Source: Bacteroidales bacterium UBA4363
Lineage (GTDB): Bacteria > Bacteroidota > Bacteroidia > Bacteroidales > Paludibacteraceae
Assembly: GCA_002393965.1 (NCBI GenBank)
Contig: DGSL01000013.1
Location: 83,994-115,403, forward strand
Direction of reading: 5' to 3'
Length of the DNA stretch: 31,410 nt
Shown: piece after piece, positions 15,284 to 25,155 of the stretch
How positions within the stretch are numbered: position 1 is the first letter of the stretch
Layout: each line of letters begins with the position of its first letter
Program-made: the position numbers and the translations under genes
The notes under the pieces: model-generated
Told to the model about the DNA's origin: nothing
The model's database searches: none
Seen by the model: the letters and a program-made list of their open reading frames with translations, nothing else

Positions 15284-16249
15284 ATGAAATCCATTCATAC
15301 AACCACAGCCCATTCGTTCCGGATAGAGGCCAACCGCCTTGTCCTGTTCATCCTCTTTTCCGCCTTGTCCTTCTCCGTTGCAGGTCAACGGATTTGGACG
15401 GTTCCTGTCGGTCCCTACGTTTACAATCCAGGCGGAGCGAACATCAATGACATGGGAGAGATTGTTGCCTCGTACTATTCGACCTACCTGAATGCGAACA
15501 ACCACCCACAGGGTGCTCTTGTGATGGGTTCGACCTCATTACCATTTGACAACATGGGAGTGGGAGCCCGTCTTGACTACCAGTCGGGTGGTGTCTTAAA
15601 GAACGTAACGTTTGAAGCCACCTACGTATATAAAGTCAATATAGGCACACAGAACAAATTATCCTTTGGTCTATCGGCTGTCTATAACCAGATTGGCATT
15701 GACATGGAAAAGGTCCATGCCCAGCATGCGAACGACCCACTGCTTGTCAAGGGAGCCAATTCGGAATTCGGCATTGACTTCAACGTCGGAGTGATGTTAT
15801 ACAAGCCGAACCACTACTACATCGGACTGGCGGGATACAACCTGGCCGGATCCGTCAATGACCCTGACTTTCTGATTGCCTATGACCTTCGGGACACACG
15901 TCTGCTGACGGCCTCGGGCATGTACACCTTTCACGGCATGGAGGGGAACCTAAACACAGAAATCACGGGAAACCTTCTCTCCTACGTTGACTGGAAAGAA
16001 TTCGACCCGGTATTCAACCTGAACCTTCGGGAAATCATCTACAAGACGTTGTGGGTAGGATGTGGCTACACGAAAAACATGATCCTTCCCCAGATGGGCA
16101 TTTACTTCCAGAACCTATCGATCGGATACGCTTCGTCGTGGGGAGTCCATGGTGACATCAAGAAATACGCCTATAAAGTACCGCGTCATGAGATTTTCAT
16201 GCGATTGGAACTGAATACATCCAAGAACTCGAAAAACCTACGTTTTTAG
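15284..16249 (+). CDS. PorP/SprF family T9SS outer-membrane protein
   Basis: A 321-residue member of the PorP/SprF family, beta-barrel-like proteins that help type-B T9SS cargo reach and stay on the surface. It has a signal peptide (about 1-35, hydrophobic LVLFILFSALSFSVAG). The mature start RIWTVPVGPYVYNPGGAN is like the typical start of the family, in which the protein describes its N-terminal strand before an NPA/NPG turn. Alternating hydrophobic strands follow to the end, for example NKLSFGLSAVYNQIG and YYIGLAGYNL, closing with HEIFMRLELN. The ATG at 15284 is used; the in-frame codon at 15152 overlaps the upstream gene. Its place right after a type-B CTD gene fits the known sprB-sprF pairing. 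Confidence 0.88.
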   Translation: MKSIHTTTAHSFRIEANRLVLFILFSALSFSVAGQRIWTVPVGPYVYNPGGANINDMGEIVASYYSTYLNANNHPQGALVMGSTSLPFDNMGVGARLDYQSGGVLKNVTFEATYVYKVNIGTQNKLSFGLSAVYNQIGIDMEKVHAQHANDPLLVKGANSEFGIDFNVGVMLYKPNHYYIGLAGYNLAGSVNDPDFLIAYDLRDTRLLTASGMYTFHGMEGNLNTEITGNLLSYVDWKEFDPVFNLNLREIIYKTLWVGCGYTKNMILPQMGIYFQNLSIGYASSWGVHGDIKKYAYKVPRHEIFMRLELNTSKNSKNLRF

Positions 16250-16285
16250 ATTTGTGATGAGACCGGCATACCCAACTAATATCTC

Positions 16286-17803
16286 ATGAAAATGCGTCTC
16301 TCTTTGCTATTATTTGCCGTTTTGTTCTCGTATGCCACAGTGGCTCGGGAGCAGCGGGGAATGTCTGCCTTCGAGCGTCACAAGTTAAGCCTTGAGCAGG
16401 GTCAAGGTGTACGGGAAACTACGGTATCACAGAGCAACCGAACGGACGATGTCTCCGTCAAAAACGACACCGAGAAAACACTTCCTGCCTATCGTTACGA
16501 CTCCATCATCGGCTATGACACGACACTGACGAACCTAAAGACGCTAAACTCGTCTCAAAACGACTATGAGCCCTTTCTGTTGCGTGGGTTGTATGATTCA
16601 GGAGAGCAGGACCTGATGCTGTTCAGTTCAGACCGTTACCGGATTCCCGAAACCAAGACAGAGGAATACACAGAAAAAGCTTACTACTCAAAAGGGAGGG
16701 ACGAAATCTGGGAAACGCCTGTCCAGAACGGATATAAATGGAATTCGGACAACAACACCTCACTCGTTGGCTATGATGAGGACAACCTCTACTTCTACCG
16801 TCATTACTGGCCACGGGACGGAGTCCTCTTCTATGCACAGCGCAAAGACAATGAGAAGCGTCCCTATTCGGCGGGTCGTCTTCGCCGAGTGAGATACATC
16901 CAGTCCGATTCTGACGAAGTAGCCATCACCACGATTGGTCCTGACTCTGTTGTCTTCGTTTCGAACCGGAGGGGTGACTATGACATCTATCTGTGTACGG
17001 GCAAGGACGAAATCACGGCTTTGGACAACCTGAACACCGCGTATGAAGAAAACGACGTGTACTATGACCGTCATTCCTCCACGCTCTACTTCAGCAGCAA
17101 CCGTCCGGACGGATTCGGCGGATTTGACATTTACCGGTCGTCGCATATGGGTGGAGGTCGGTTCAGTACTCCGGAAATACTAACGGACACCTTTGTCAAC
17201 AAGACCTCGTCGGACGAGAGAGACTTTCATCGTGATGATGACAGTACGATGGTTTTTGCCAGCAACCGCAACGGAGGTGTTGGCAACTTAGACCTGTACC
17301 TTCTACGCATCCGTCCGATCTATGCGACGATAGAGAAAGACTCGGTCCCAGTGGATACCGTCATTGAGACGCCATCGGAAAGCAAGCGGGACGAGTTGAC
17401 CGCCATGCTCGACTCTCTCGGTCTTCTACCCTTCCATGGAGAGGTTCAGATCGGAGCCTATCGTTACATCAAGTCGCTGGAAGACTTCTACAAGCGTTTT
17501 CCATGTATAACAAGCGAGGACATCAAGATGCAGAAAATCACGGTTGACGATACCATCCTCGTTCACAAATACATCATCAACAAAGTCTATACGGACGTTG
17601 ACGAAGCGTTAGACAAGCAATTCCAGATAGAGCGCATGCACTGTCTGCCAGACAAAGTATTTGCGGACATGCCATTCATCGGCTGTCTGGACAAGAACGG
17701 CAACCGTTTTGCCATTTTCTGGAAGAAAGACGAGTTAGCCGGTCAAAAGATATTCTATATCCGCAAGAACGGCAAACTCATCTGGAAGACCCGAAAATTT
17801 TAG
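16286..17803 (+). CDS. PD40 (WD40-like) beta-propeller protein of the T9SS triad
   Basis: A 505-residue exported protein. The signal peptide is residues 1-20 (SLLLFAVLFSYATVA). PD40 blades are visible as SVVFVSNRRGDYDIYL (221-236), STLYFSSNRPDGFGGFDIY (265-283) and STMVFASNRNGGVGNLDLY (320-338); MLFSSDRYR (111-119) may be an earlier one. PorE-like T9SS proteins carry such propellers with TPR and OmpA domains, but this one has neither. Instead, the C-terminal 130 residues start with GEVQIGAYRYIKSLEDFY, which looks like a diverged SPOR-type module. It starts 36 bp after the PorP/SprF gene and is surely cotranscribed. A periplasmic or outer-membrane accessory role to that pair is inference. Confidence 0.8.
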   Translation: MKMRLSLLLFAVLFSYATVAREQRGMSAFERHKLSLEQGQGVRETTVSQSNRTDDVSVKNDTEKTLPAYRYDSIIGYDTTLTNLKTLNSSQNDYEPFLLRGLYDSGEQDLMLFSSDRYRIPETKTEEYTEKAYYSKGRDEIWETPVQNGYKWNSDNNTSLVGYDEDNLYFYRHYWPRDGVLFYAQRKDNEKRPYSAGRLRRVRYIQSDSDEVAITTIGPDSVVFVSNRRGDYDIYLCTGKDEITALDNLNTAYEENDVYYDRHSSTLYFSSNRPDGFGGFDIYRSSHMGGGRFSTPEILTDTFVNKTSSDERDFHRDDDSTMVFASNRNGGVGNLDLYLLRIRPIYATIEKDSVPVDTVIETPSESKRDELTAMLDSLGLLPFHGEVQIGAYRYIKSLEDFYKRFPCITSEDIKMQKITVDDTILVHKYIINKVYTDVDEALDKQFQIERMHCLPDKVFADMPFIGCLDKNGNRFAIFWKKDELAGQKIFYIRKNGKLIWKTRKF

Positions 17804-17823
17804 AAAGCGATTCTGCGTTCTGA

Positions 17824-19134
<1,311 letters not shown>

Positions 19135-19155
19135 TCCTAAAAAACACAATAAAAG

Positions 19156-19190
19156 AAAGCCATGGGAAACAAAATCCCGTGGCTTTTTTT
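19156..19190 (+). terminator. Terminator after gapA
   Basis: A 12-bp stem AAAGCCATGGGA/TCCCGTGGCTTT (19156-19167 with 19175-19186, one wobble) with a 7-nt loop, ending in a run of seven Ts. Confidence 0.92.
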
Positions 19191-19214
19191 ATTCCCAGAT
19201 TGTATATATATGTC

Positions 19215-19222
19215 TATCTTTG
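19215..19222 (+). promoter_or_regulatory. -7 element for the SIMPL-domain gene
   Basis: TATCTTTG is a perfect -7 match. Predicted start near 19228 and a leader of about 22 nt to the ATG at 19251. It excludes the longer in-frame start at 19179. Confidence 0.65.
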
Positions 19223-19250
19223 TAGAAGAAACAAAAAACCCAAAAGAACT

Positions 19251-19955
19251 ATGAAGCCAACCAACATCCTTCCAGCCCTTATCATGGGAGTATCCGTCGT
19301 CCTTCTCGGACTTTTTCTAAAGACGGGCATTGAGAACATCAAGAAACAGGACCGTACGGTCAACGTGAAAGGTCTTTCGGTCCGAGAGGTCAAGGCGAAC
19401 CACGTCATCTGGCCTATCGTGCATAATGAAGTTGGTAATGACTTGCAAGAGATGTACGCATCCATCGAAAAGAAGAATCAGATTATCCTCTCCTTTCTTC
19501 GCAAGCAGGGCATCAGTGATGAGGAGATCTCGATTGGTCAGATGCAGACGCAGGACGGCAAAAACATCTACTCGAACCAGCAATCGACCTACCGATACCA
19601 TATCACAGCGAACATCACGGTATCGACGGATAAGGTCGATTTGGTCTGCCAGTTGCTCTCGCGCTACAGCGAGCTGCTGAAAGAAGGAGTCGCGATTTCC
19701 GGTAACGGCGACTACGAGAACCCCATTCAGTTCCAGTACACCAAATTAAACGACATCAAACTGCCCATGATAGAAGAAGCCACGAAAAAGGCTCGTGAGG
19801 CGGGAGAGAAATTTGCTCAGGACTCCGGCAGTAAATTAGGAAAGATCAAAGAAGCCAACCAGGGTGTCATCTCCATGGAAGACCGAGACCCTTATTCGAA
19901 GCAGTACAAGACGATCCGCGTGGTCACTTCCGTCACCTACTACCTTGAGGATTGA
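19251..19955 (+). CDS. SIMPL (DUF541) domain protein
   Basis: A 234-residue envelope protein. One N-terminal hydrophobic segment (about 8-24, LPALIMGVSVVLLGLFL) acts as a signal anchor or uncleaved signal. The rest is a SIMPL/DUF541 domain: TVNVKGLSVREVKANHVIWP, a paired helix region with FLRKQGISDEEISIGQM, ITANITVSTDKVD, and a closing helix KKAREAGEKFAQDSG followed by VVTSVTYYL. SIMPL proteins are found in the periplasm or outer membrane of many bacteria (YggE, BP26) and often form ring oligomers; a stress-related role has been proposed for relatives, not shown here. It is probably monocistronic, converging on the acyltransferase gene with no clear terminator between them. Confidence 0.88.
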   Translation: MKPTNILPALIMGVSVVLLGLFLKTGIENIKKQDRTVNVKGLSVREVKANHVIWPIVHNEVGNDLQEMYASIEKKNQIILSFLRKQGISDEEISIGQMQTQDGKNIYSNQQSTYRYHITANITVSTDKVDLVCQLLSRYSELLKEGVAISGNGDYENPIQFQYTKLNDIKLPMIEEATKKAREAGEKFAQDSGSKLGKIKEANQGVISMEDRDPYSKQYKTIRVVTSVTYYLED

Positions 19956-20024
19956 TCGCGCCCCGTTCGAGAGCGGCGGTTGAAAGAAGGAAATCCATCG
20001 TTTTCACCTGAACATCCAATCCAT

Positions 20025-21128
20025 CTACTTTAAGCATTGCATCACCCTTGCCTTTCCCCATCGGAAAAGACGGATGAATGCCATCGGGAGGATTATGCCA
20101 GCGATGAGATAGAGCAGATACGTAACCGCATTGTGAGCAGGAGCCGTCAGTTGCCCCAACGGCAGGTTCTGTCCCCATCCATTCAACAAGATGGTACAAG
20201 GCTTGAAAGCCATCAGATGCAGAGCCATGATGGAAAAAGAGTCGCGTCCCACTTCTGACAAAATTCCACCCAACGGGGAGAGCAATCGCGATACGCTGAT
20301 ACGGTGAGACAAATAGGCCACGACATAAAGAGCGGCAAGAGAAGAGAGAGTCAAGGAAACGATATTATCATATCGGTTAGCCGCAATGGAGACGGGGCCA
20401 CCTAAAACAGCACAGGCATAGACAACCGCTGCCGAAATGAGGAAAATCGGTGTACGGTTGAACTGTCCTGATGTTGTCTTATAGGCCAGCATGCCGACAT
20501 AGATGAGCCAGCATGCTGTCAGCGTATTATTGAAACGGGGAATGGTCCATCCAAAGAGATTTGTCATCACGTTACCAATCAAAGCCAGTGAGAATATCAG
20601 TCCGAATCTTACCTGTTCACGGTACTTGTCTGGCATTGTACGGTTCACGACAAAACTGATCAGTGAAAGCAAGGCAAGAGCCATGAACAAGACATAGGCA
20701 AACCAAAGAGCGGCGAGAATCGGTTCCCTACCGGCAAAGGCAACGGAAGCAGCCAGTCGCAAGCCCATCCCTTTGACATCCAGATAAGTCATCCATTTTC
20801 CACCGTATTCGACAGCCGTATCGTAGAATCCGATATCAATGAATGCGTTATGAAGCAGGACTACTGGTATATAAAAACAGAGAATGGGTAGGTACAGTCC
20901 TTTAACCTTCCGCATGATAAAGCGCCGAGGAGACGTGCTCACAGAGTCATCGAGAAAAAAACCGGAAATCATAAAAAAAACCGGAACGTGCCACAACTCA
21001 TAGAGCAGACGCGTGGTTGGGATGAGAACAGAACCCGGATATGGAAAACCGATATGTCCAATCACCACTGCGATGATTGCCACCCCCTTTGCGATATCCA
21101 CCCATTCAATCCGAGAAGACTCTACCAT
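20025..21128 (-). CDS. Membrane acyltransferase (acyltransferase 3 family)
   Basis: Integral membrane O-acyltransferase of the acyltransferase 3/OafA-like family, which typically acetylates or succinylates cell-surface sugars. The 367-residue protein has about ten hydrophobic helices. The start RIEWVDIAKGVAIIAVVIGH gives the family's catalytic histidine in helix 1, and FFMISGFFL after it is the second family signature. The ATG at 21128 is chosen over 21173 because a -7 element lies at 21146-21153, downstream of the longer start. The substrate is unknown. It is divergent from the pectin operon; any link to it is not supported by sequence. Confidence 0.9.
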   Translation of the reverse strand: MVESSRIEWVDIAKGVAIIAVVIGHIGFPYPGSVLIPTTRLLYELWHVPVFFMISGFFLDDSVSTSPRRFIMRKVKGLYLPILCFYIPVVLLHNAFIDIGFYDTAVEYGGKWMTYLDVKGMGLRLAASVAFAGREPILAALWFAYVLFMALALLSLISFVVNRTMPDKYREQVRFGLIFSLALIGNVMTNLFGWTIPRFNNTLTACWLIYVGMLAYKTTSGQFNRTPIFLISAAVVYACAVLGGPVSIAANRYDNIVSLTLSSLAALYVVAYLSHRISVSRLLSPLGGILSEVGRDSFSIMALHLMAFKPCTILLNGWGQNLPLGQLTAPAHNAVTYLLYLIAGIILPMAFIRLFRWGKARVMQCLK

Positions 21129-21145
21129 TCCATGACATTTATCCA

Positions 21146-21173
21146 CAAATGTACGAAATATAAACCGTTTCAA
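21146..21173 (-). promoter_or_regulatory. Promoter of the acyltransferase gene
   Basis: On the minus strand, TTG (21173-21171), 17 bp, then TACATTTG (21153-21146). Predicted start near 21140 and a leader of about 12 nt to the ATG at 21128. It shows that the 15-residue in-frame extension is not translated from this promoter. Confidence 0.6.
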
Positions 21174-21280
21174 CTACTTGCAATCCTCTAATAGCAATCG
21201 TTGAGTCTATCTTTCCACGACGAAACATCATCTGAGATTCCTTTTTCGGCATTCCTACGTCAAAACAGGATAAAGTTTCT

Positions 21281-21288
21281 TATCTTTG
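21281..21288 (+). promoter_or_regulatory. -7 element of the pectin operon promoter
   Basis: TATCTTTG is a perfect -7 match. Predicted start near 21295, 26 nt before the ATG at 21321. No clear -33 element or operator repeat was seen, which would fit a promoter that depends on an activator. Confidence 0.65.
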
Positions 21289-21320
21289 GTAGATTATAAA
21301 TTTGAAAAACACACTCATTC

Positions 21321-22580
21321 ATGAAAGGAAAAACACAGGGGACATCATTCATTCACACAAGACATGGGTTTGCATTCCGCGCTCACCCGTCAACCATGAG
21401 ACTCTTGGTTGCCTTATTATTGTGTATGACGGTATTTCCACTATCAGCCAAGAAAAAGGAGAGCATCTATGAAAGTTGGGCCATCCGCATCGCACAGAGT
21501 GAGATGCGTCATAATCCAGAACTATGGCGAGCCGACTTTGTCAAGAAGCCCAAGTGGGACTATACGCAGGGTCTGGTGGCATACGCCATGATGAACCTAT
21601 ATAATGAAACGAAGGACACGTCCTATCTGGGTTATGTCCAGCGCTTTGCCGACTACTTTATTGAGCCGGACGGATCGATCAAGACCTATCAGCCGGACTC
21701 CTACAATATAGACCGTATCAACGGCGGAAAGTTCCTTTTCCTGTTATATCAAAAGACAAAGGAGGAGCGTCTGATGAAAGCCATCTGTCTTTTGCGCAAG
21801 CAGTTGGACACGCATCCACGCATGAAATGCGGAGTCTTCTGGCACAAGAAGATCTATCCGGAGCAGGTATGGCTTGACGGACTGTACATGGGAGCCCCTT
21901 TTTATGCTCAGTGCATCAAAGAGTGCAAGGAAGACAAGAGACTCTATGACGATGTTGCCATGCAATTCACACGGACGGACTCTCTGACCATTGACCTTTC
22001 GACGGGCCTGAACTACCATGCGTATGACGATGCGCGCCAGCAGCCATGGGCTGATCCAAAGACGGGTCATTCGCCCGGATTCTGGGGACGTAGTATGGGA
22101 TGGTATATGATGGCCATGTGTGACGTACTGGACTACCTCCCAAAGAACCATCCGCAGCGCGGGCGCATCATCGGTAACCTGAATCGACTTGCCAATGCGT
22201 TGTTGCTTTATCAGGATCAGGAAACGAAACTCTGGTACCAGGTACCGAACTATCCAGGTCGAGAGGGCAACTATTTAGAATCGTCGTGTTCGGCGATGTT
22301 CATCTATGCCTTTGCCAAAGGGGCTCGCAAAGGATATCTGCCATACCGTTTCGCCAATATTGCCAAAGAGTCGTTTGAAGGATTCGTGCAACACGCGACA
22401 CTGTCGAACCCAGACGGGACCATGTCAATCACGCGGGCATGCGGTGTTGCCGGACTGGGAGGCAATCCGTATCGAAGCGGTACATATGAGTACTATATCG
22501 GAGAAAAGGTACGCAATGACGATCCGAAGGTAGTCGGACCGTTCATCCTTGCCGCATTAGAATTAAACCGACTGAGATAA
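21321..22580 (+). CDS. GH88/GH105 unsaturated rhamnogalacturonyl hydrolase
   Basis: Hydrolyses the unsaturated uronic acid that pectate or rhamnogalacturonan lyases leave at the end of oligosaccharides (YteR/YesR type). The 419-residue protein has an (alpha/alpha)6-barrel pattern with WDYTQG (79-84), the family's central EQVWLDGLYMGAPF (181-194, Asp186 the likely catalytic acid), FWGRSMGWYMMAM (254-266) and a late ESSCSAMFIYAFAKG. The signal peptide core is RLLVALLLCMTVFPLSA (27-43). The true start may be ATG 21396 (Met26), which gives a normal signal peptide; 21321 has the better A-rich upstream context. First gene of a five-gene operon; 37 bp to the next. Confidence 0.9.
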   Translation: MKGKTQGTSFIHTRHGFAFRAHPSTMRLLVALLLCMTVFPLSAKKKESIYESWAIRIAQSEMRHNPELWRADFVKKPKWDYTQGLVAYAMMNLYNETKDTSYLGYVQRFADYFIEPDGSIKTYQPDSYNIDRINGGKFLFLLYQKTKEERLMKAICLLRKQLDTHPRMKCGVFWHKKIYPEQVWLDGLYMGAPFYAQCIKECKEDKRLYDDVAMQFTRTDSLTIDLSTGLNYHAYDDARQQPWADPKTGHSPGFWGRSMGWYMMAMCDVLDYLPKNHPQRGRIIGNLNRLANALLLYQDQETKLWYQVPNYPGREGNYLESSCSAMFIYAFAKGARKGYLPYRFANIAKESFEGFVQHATLSNPDGTMSITRACGVAGLGGNPYRSGTYEYYIGEKVRNDDPKVVGPFILAALELNRLR

Positions 22581-22617
22581 CGAGAAAGAAAATATCACGA
22601 TTAGCATCCAGAATAAA

Positions 22618-23475
22618 ATGAAAAAACTGTTTTTGTATTCCCTCCTACTCCTTGCCACATTCGGACTGACAGCCACGAAGCAAAAGGCGGTCCGCATCTT
22701 CATGGCCGGAGACTCGACCATGGCGGACAAGGAGAAACGCGCCTATCCAGAAACGGGATGGGGTCAGGTCTTTCCATCCTACTTTGACGAAGACGTAGTC
22801 ATTGAGAACCATAGCCGTAACGGGCGCAGCACGCGTACCTTCATCAGTGAAGGGCGGTGGGACTTCCTGATGAAGCGAGTTGGCAAGGGCGATTACGTCA
22901 TTATCCAATTCGGGCATAATGACCAGAGCAAAAGCAAGGCGGACCGATACACCGAGCCGGAGCAATACAAGGCGAACCTGAAGAAGATGGTCACAGACGT
23001 CAGGAACAAGAAAGCGATACCGATACTATGTACGCCGGTAGAGCGTCGCAAGTTTGACAAGAACGGGAACTTCGTGGACCAGCACGGGAACTATCCGAAC
23101 CTGGTACGTCAGGTAGCGAAAGAAAACGGAGTCATCCTGATTGACATGCATCACAGTTCCATGGACTTCCTGACCGAAGCCGGCGAAGAGAAATCCGCCA
23201 CCTATTTCCTGCACATCGGTCCTGGAGAAAGCGAGAAATATCCAGAAGGCAAGAAAGACAACACTCACTTCAAGCCGGAGGGCGCCATGCAAATGGCAAG
23301 ACTCTTCATTGAGGAGGTTCAGCAGAAAGACGACAAATCATTGAAAGCGATGCAGAAGCACATCCTGCCGGCTATTCAGGTCAAGCAAAAATACTCCACC
23401 CCGGTAGAAGGCATTGACCATCTGCAAAACACCATCAACCACCAATTGGACGAAGGGGAAAAAGTCACCAACTAA
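22618..23475 (+). CDS. Rhamnogalacturonan acetylesterase (CE12, SGNH hydrolase)
   Basis: Removes acetyl groups from the galacturonic acid residues of rhamnogalacturonan. The 285-residue exported protein has a signal peptide (1-19) and the four SGNH blocks: GDST with nucleophile S33, RNGRS with the oxyanion glycine 69, GHND (99-102) with N101, and DNTHF with D214 and H217 as the rest of the triad. The protein matches CE12/YesT-type enzymes in length and block spacing. About 40 residues after the last block form a charged tail. It lies between the GH105 and GH43 genes, 15 bp before the latter. Confidence 0.92.
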   Translation: MKKLFLYSLLLLATFGLTATKQKAVRIFMAGDSTMADKEKRAYPETGWGQVFPSYFDEDVVIENHSRNGRSTRTFISEGRWDFLMKRVGKGDYVIIQFGHNDQSKSKADRYTEPEQYKANLKKMVTDVRNKKAIPILCTPVERRKFDKNGNFVDQHGNYPNLVRQVAKENGVILIDMHHSSMDFLTEAGEEKSATYFLHIGPGESEKYPEGKKDNTHFKPEGAMQMARLFIEEVQQKDDKSLKAMQKHILPAIQVKQKYSTPVEGIDHLQNTINHQLDEGEKVTN

Positions 23476-23490
23476 ACGACCACATAGGTT

Positions 23491-25155
23491 ATGCGACTAT
23501 CTTGTCCACTTGTGTTGCTTGTCATGTTCCTATCCTGTTCCGCTGTATTCTCTCAGCCGGACAATCCGTTTATATCCAAGATATGGAAGTCGGACAATGG
23601 TGACGGCACCTACAGGAATCCGATTCTATGGGCGGACTACAGTGACCCGGACGTATGCCGTGTAGGCAAAGACTATTGGATGACCTCCTCGTCATTCAAT
23701 TGTATTCCAGGTCTTCCCATCCTACACTCAAGGGACTTGGTCAACTGGGAATTGGTGGGTCATGCGCTGCCACGTCAGGAGCCCGACACGCTGTTCCGGA
23801 AGATACAACACGGAAAGGGAGTCTGGGCTCCCAGCATCCGCTATCATAAAGGTGTGTATTATATCTATTGGGGAGATCCGGACTATGGTTTCTGGCGAGT
23901 ACAGACGACTGACCCGACAGGCACCTGGTCGAAGCCAGAACTCGTCATGGACGATCCGAACGTAGGCCTGGAAGACTGCTGTCCATTGTGGGATGAAGAC
24001 GGAAAAGTCTATTTCTCTCACGGGCTTGCCGGTTCTCGTTCCGGACTGAAGAGTGTCCTGTGCATGGCAGAGATGACACCGGACGCGAATAGGGTCAAGG
24101 GCGATTCCCGCATCATCTATGACGGTCACGAAACCAATCCGACCATTGAAGGGACCAAACTCTACAAAAGAAACGGCTATTACTACATCTTCGCACCAGC
24201 TGGAGGAGTATCAACCGGCTGGCAGACGGTCTTACGCAGCAAAAACATCTGGGGTCCGTATGAAGAAAGAATCGTCCTGGCGCAGGGGAATACCCCCATC
24301 AATGGTCCGCATCAGGGAGCGTGGGTTGACACGCCATCCGGAGAAGACTGGTTCATCCATTTTCAAGATGTAGGAGCCTGCGGTCGCATTGTCCACCTGC
24401 AACCGATGAAATGGATTGACGACTGGCCCGTCATCGGCGAGGACCCTGACGGAGACGGATGCGGTCAGCCCGTGATGGTACATACCAAACCAGATTTGAG
24501 CAGGCAACCTATCTGCACACCGCCTGACGATGATGAATTCAACGCCAACTCCTTAGGCCTGCAATGGCAATGGAATGCCAATACACGTCGTACGTGGTGC
24601 TACACCGACCAGCAGAAAGGTCATCTAAGGATCTATTCACAGTACACGGAGCATGCGCATTCTTTGTGGGATGCCCCTAACCTACTTCAAAAACTGTCCG
24701 GCCCGAACTTCACCGCGACAACAAAAGTATTCGTTCAGAAAGACAAGCGGTACACGGGAGAGCGTTTCTCGTTTGTCATGATGGGAGGAAGTTATTCGTC
24801 CCTTACGATTGAGAGTACCGTCAACGGGTTGATACTGAAACAGATTGAGTGTCAGAAAGCGAATAAGAAAGGCAAGGAAATCGTGCATGAGCAGATCCTG
24901 CTGACAGAAAAAGACAGCGCTTCGCTTCTGTTGCGTATCACCATGACAGACGGCAAGAACTGCACCTTCCACTACAGCCTTGACGGAAAGACCTTCCAAC
25001 CGATCGGTCAATCCTTCAAAGCCGAGAAAGGGCGCTGGATAGGCGCCAAGATCGGTTATGCCGTCCAGCGTCCGAAGAAAAGCAATGACGGAGGCTGGAT
25101 GGACATTGACTGGATTCGTTTCACCAAACCAGAAGACCAACTACCCAAGCAATGA
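23491..25155 (+). CDS. Glycoside hydrolase family 43 protein with C-terminal beta-sandwich
   Basis: Arabinofuranosidase, xylosidase or galactosidase-type enzyme acting on side chains; the exact sugar cannot be read here. The 554-residue protein has a signal peptide (1-21; the FLSC motif makes a lipoprotein possible). A five-bladed propeller follows with general base D49 in ILWADYSDPDVCRVG (45-59), GVWAPSIRYHKG (110-121), the modulating aspartate near GLEDCCPLWDEDG, and general acid E220 in NPTIEGTKLYK. From about 345 a laminin-like/concanavalin-type beta-sandwich follows (DDDEFNANSLGLQWQW, typical of GH43_C2). Its stop overlaps the start of the GH28 gene as ATGA, so the two are translationally coupled. 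Confidence 0.92.
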   Translation: MRLSCPLVLLVMFLSCSAVFSQPDNPFISKIWKSDNGDGTYRNPILWADYSDPDVCRVGKDYWMTSSSFNCIPGLPILHSRDLVNWELVGHALPRQEPDTLFRKIQHGKGVWAPSIRYHKGVYYIYWGDPDYGFWRVQTTDPTGTWSKPELVMDDPNVGLEDCCPLWDEDGKVYFSHGLAGSRSGLKSVLCMAEMTPDANRVKGDSRIIYDGHETNPTIEGTKLYKRNGYYYIFAPAGGVSTGWQTVLRSKNIWGPYEERIVLAQGNTPINGPHQGAWVDTPSGEDWFIHFQDVGACGRIVHLQPMKWIDDWPVIGEDPDGDGCGQPVMVHTKPDLSRQPICTPPDDDEFNANSLGLQWQWNANTRRTWCYTDQQKGHLRIYSQYTEHAHSLWDAPNLLQKLSGPNFTATTKVFVQKDKRYTGERFSFVMMGGSYSSLTIESTVNGLILKQIECQKANKKGKEIVHEQILLTEKDSASLLLRITMTDGKNCTFHYSLDGKTFQPIGQSFKAEKGRWIGAKIGYAVQRPKKSNDGGWMDIDWIRFTKPEDQLPKQ

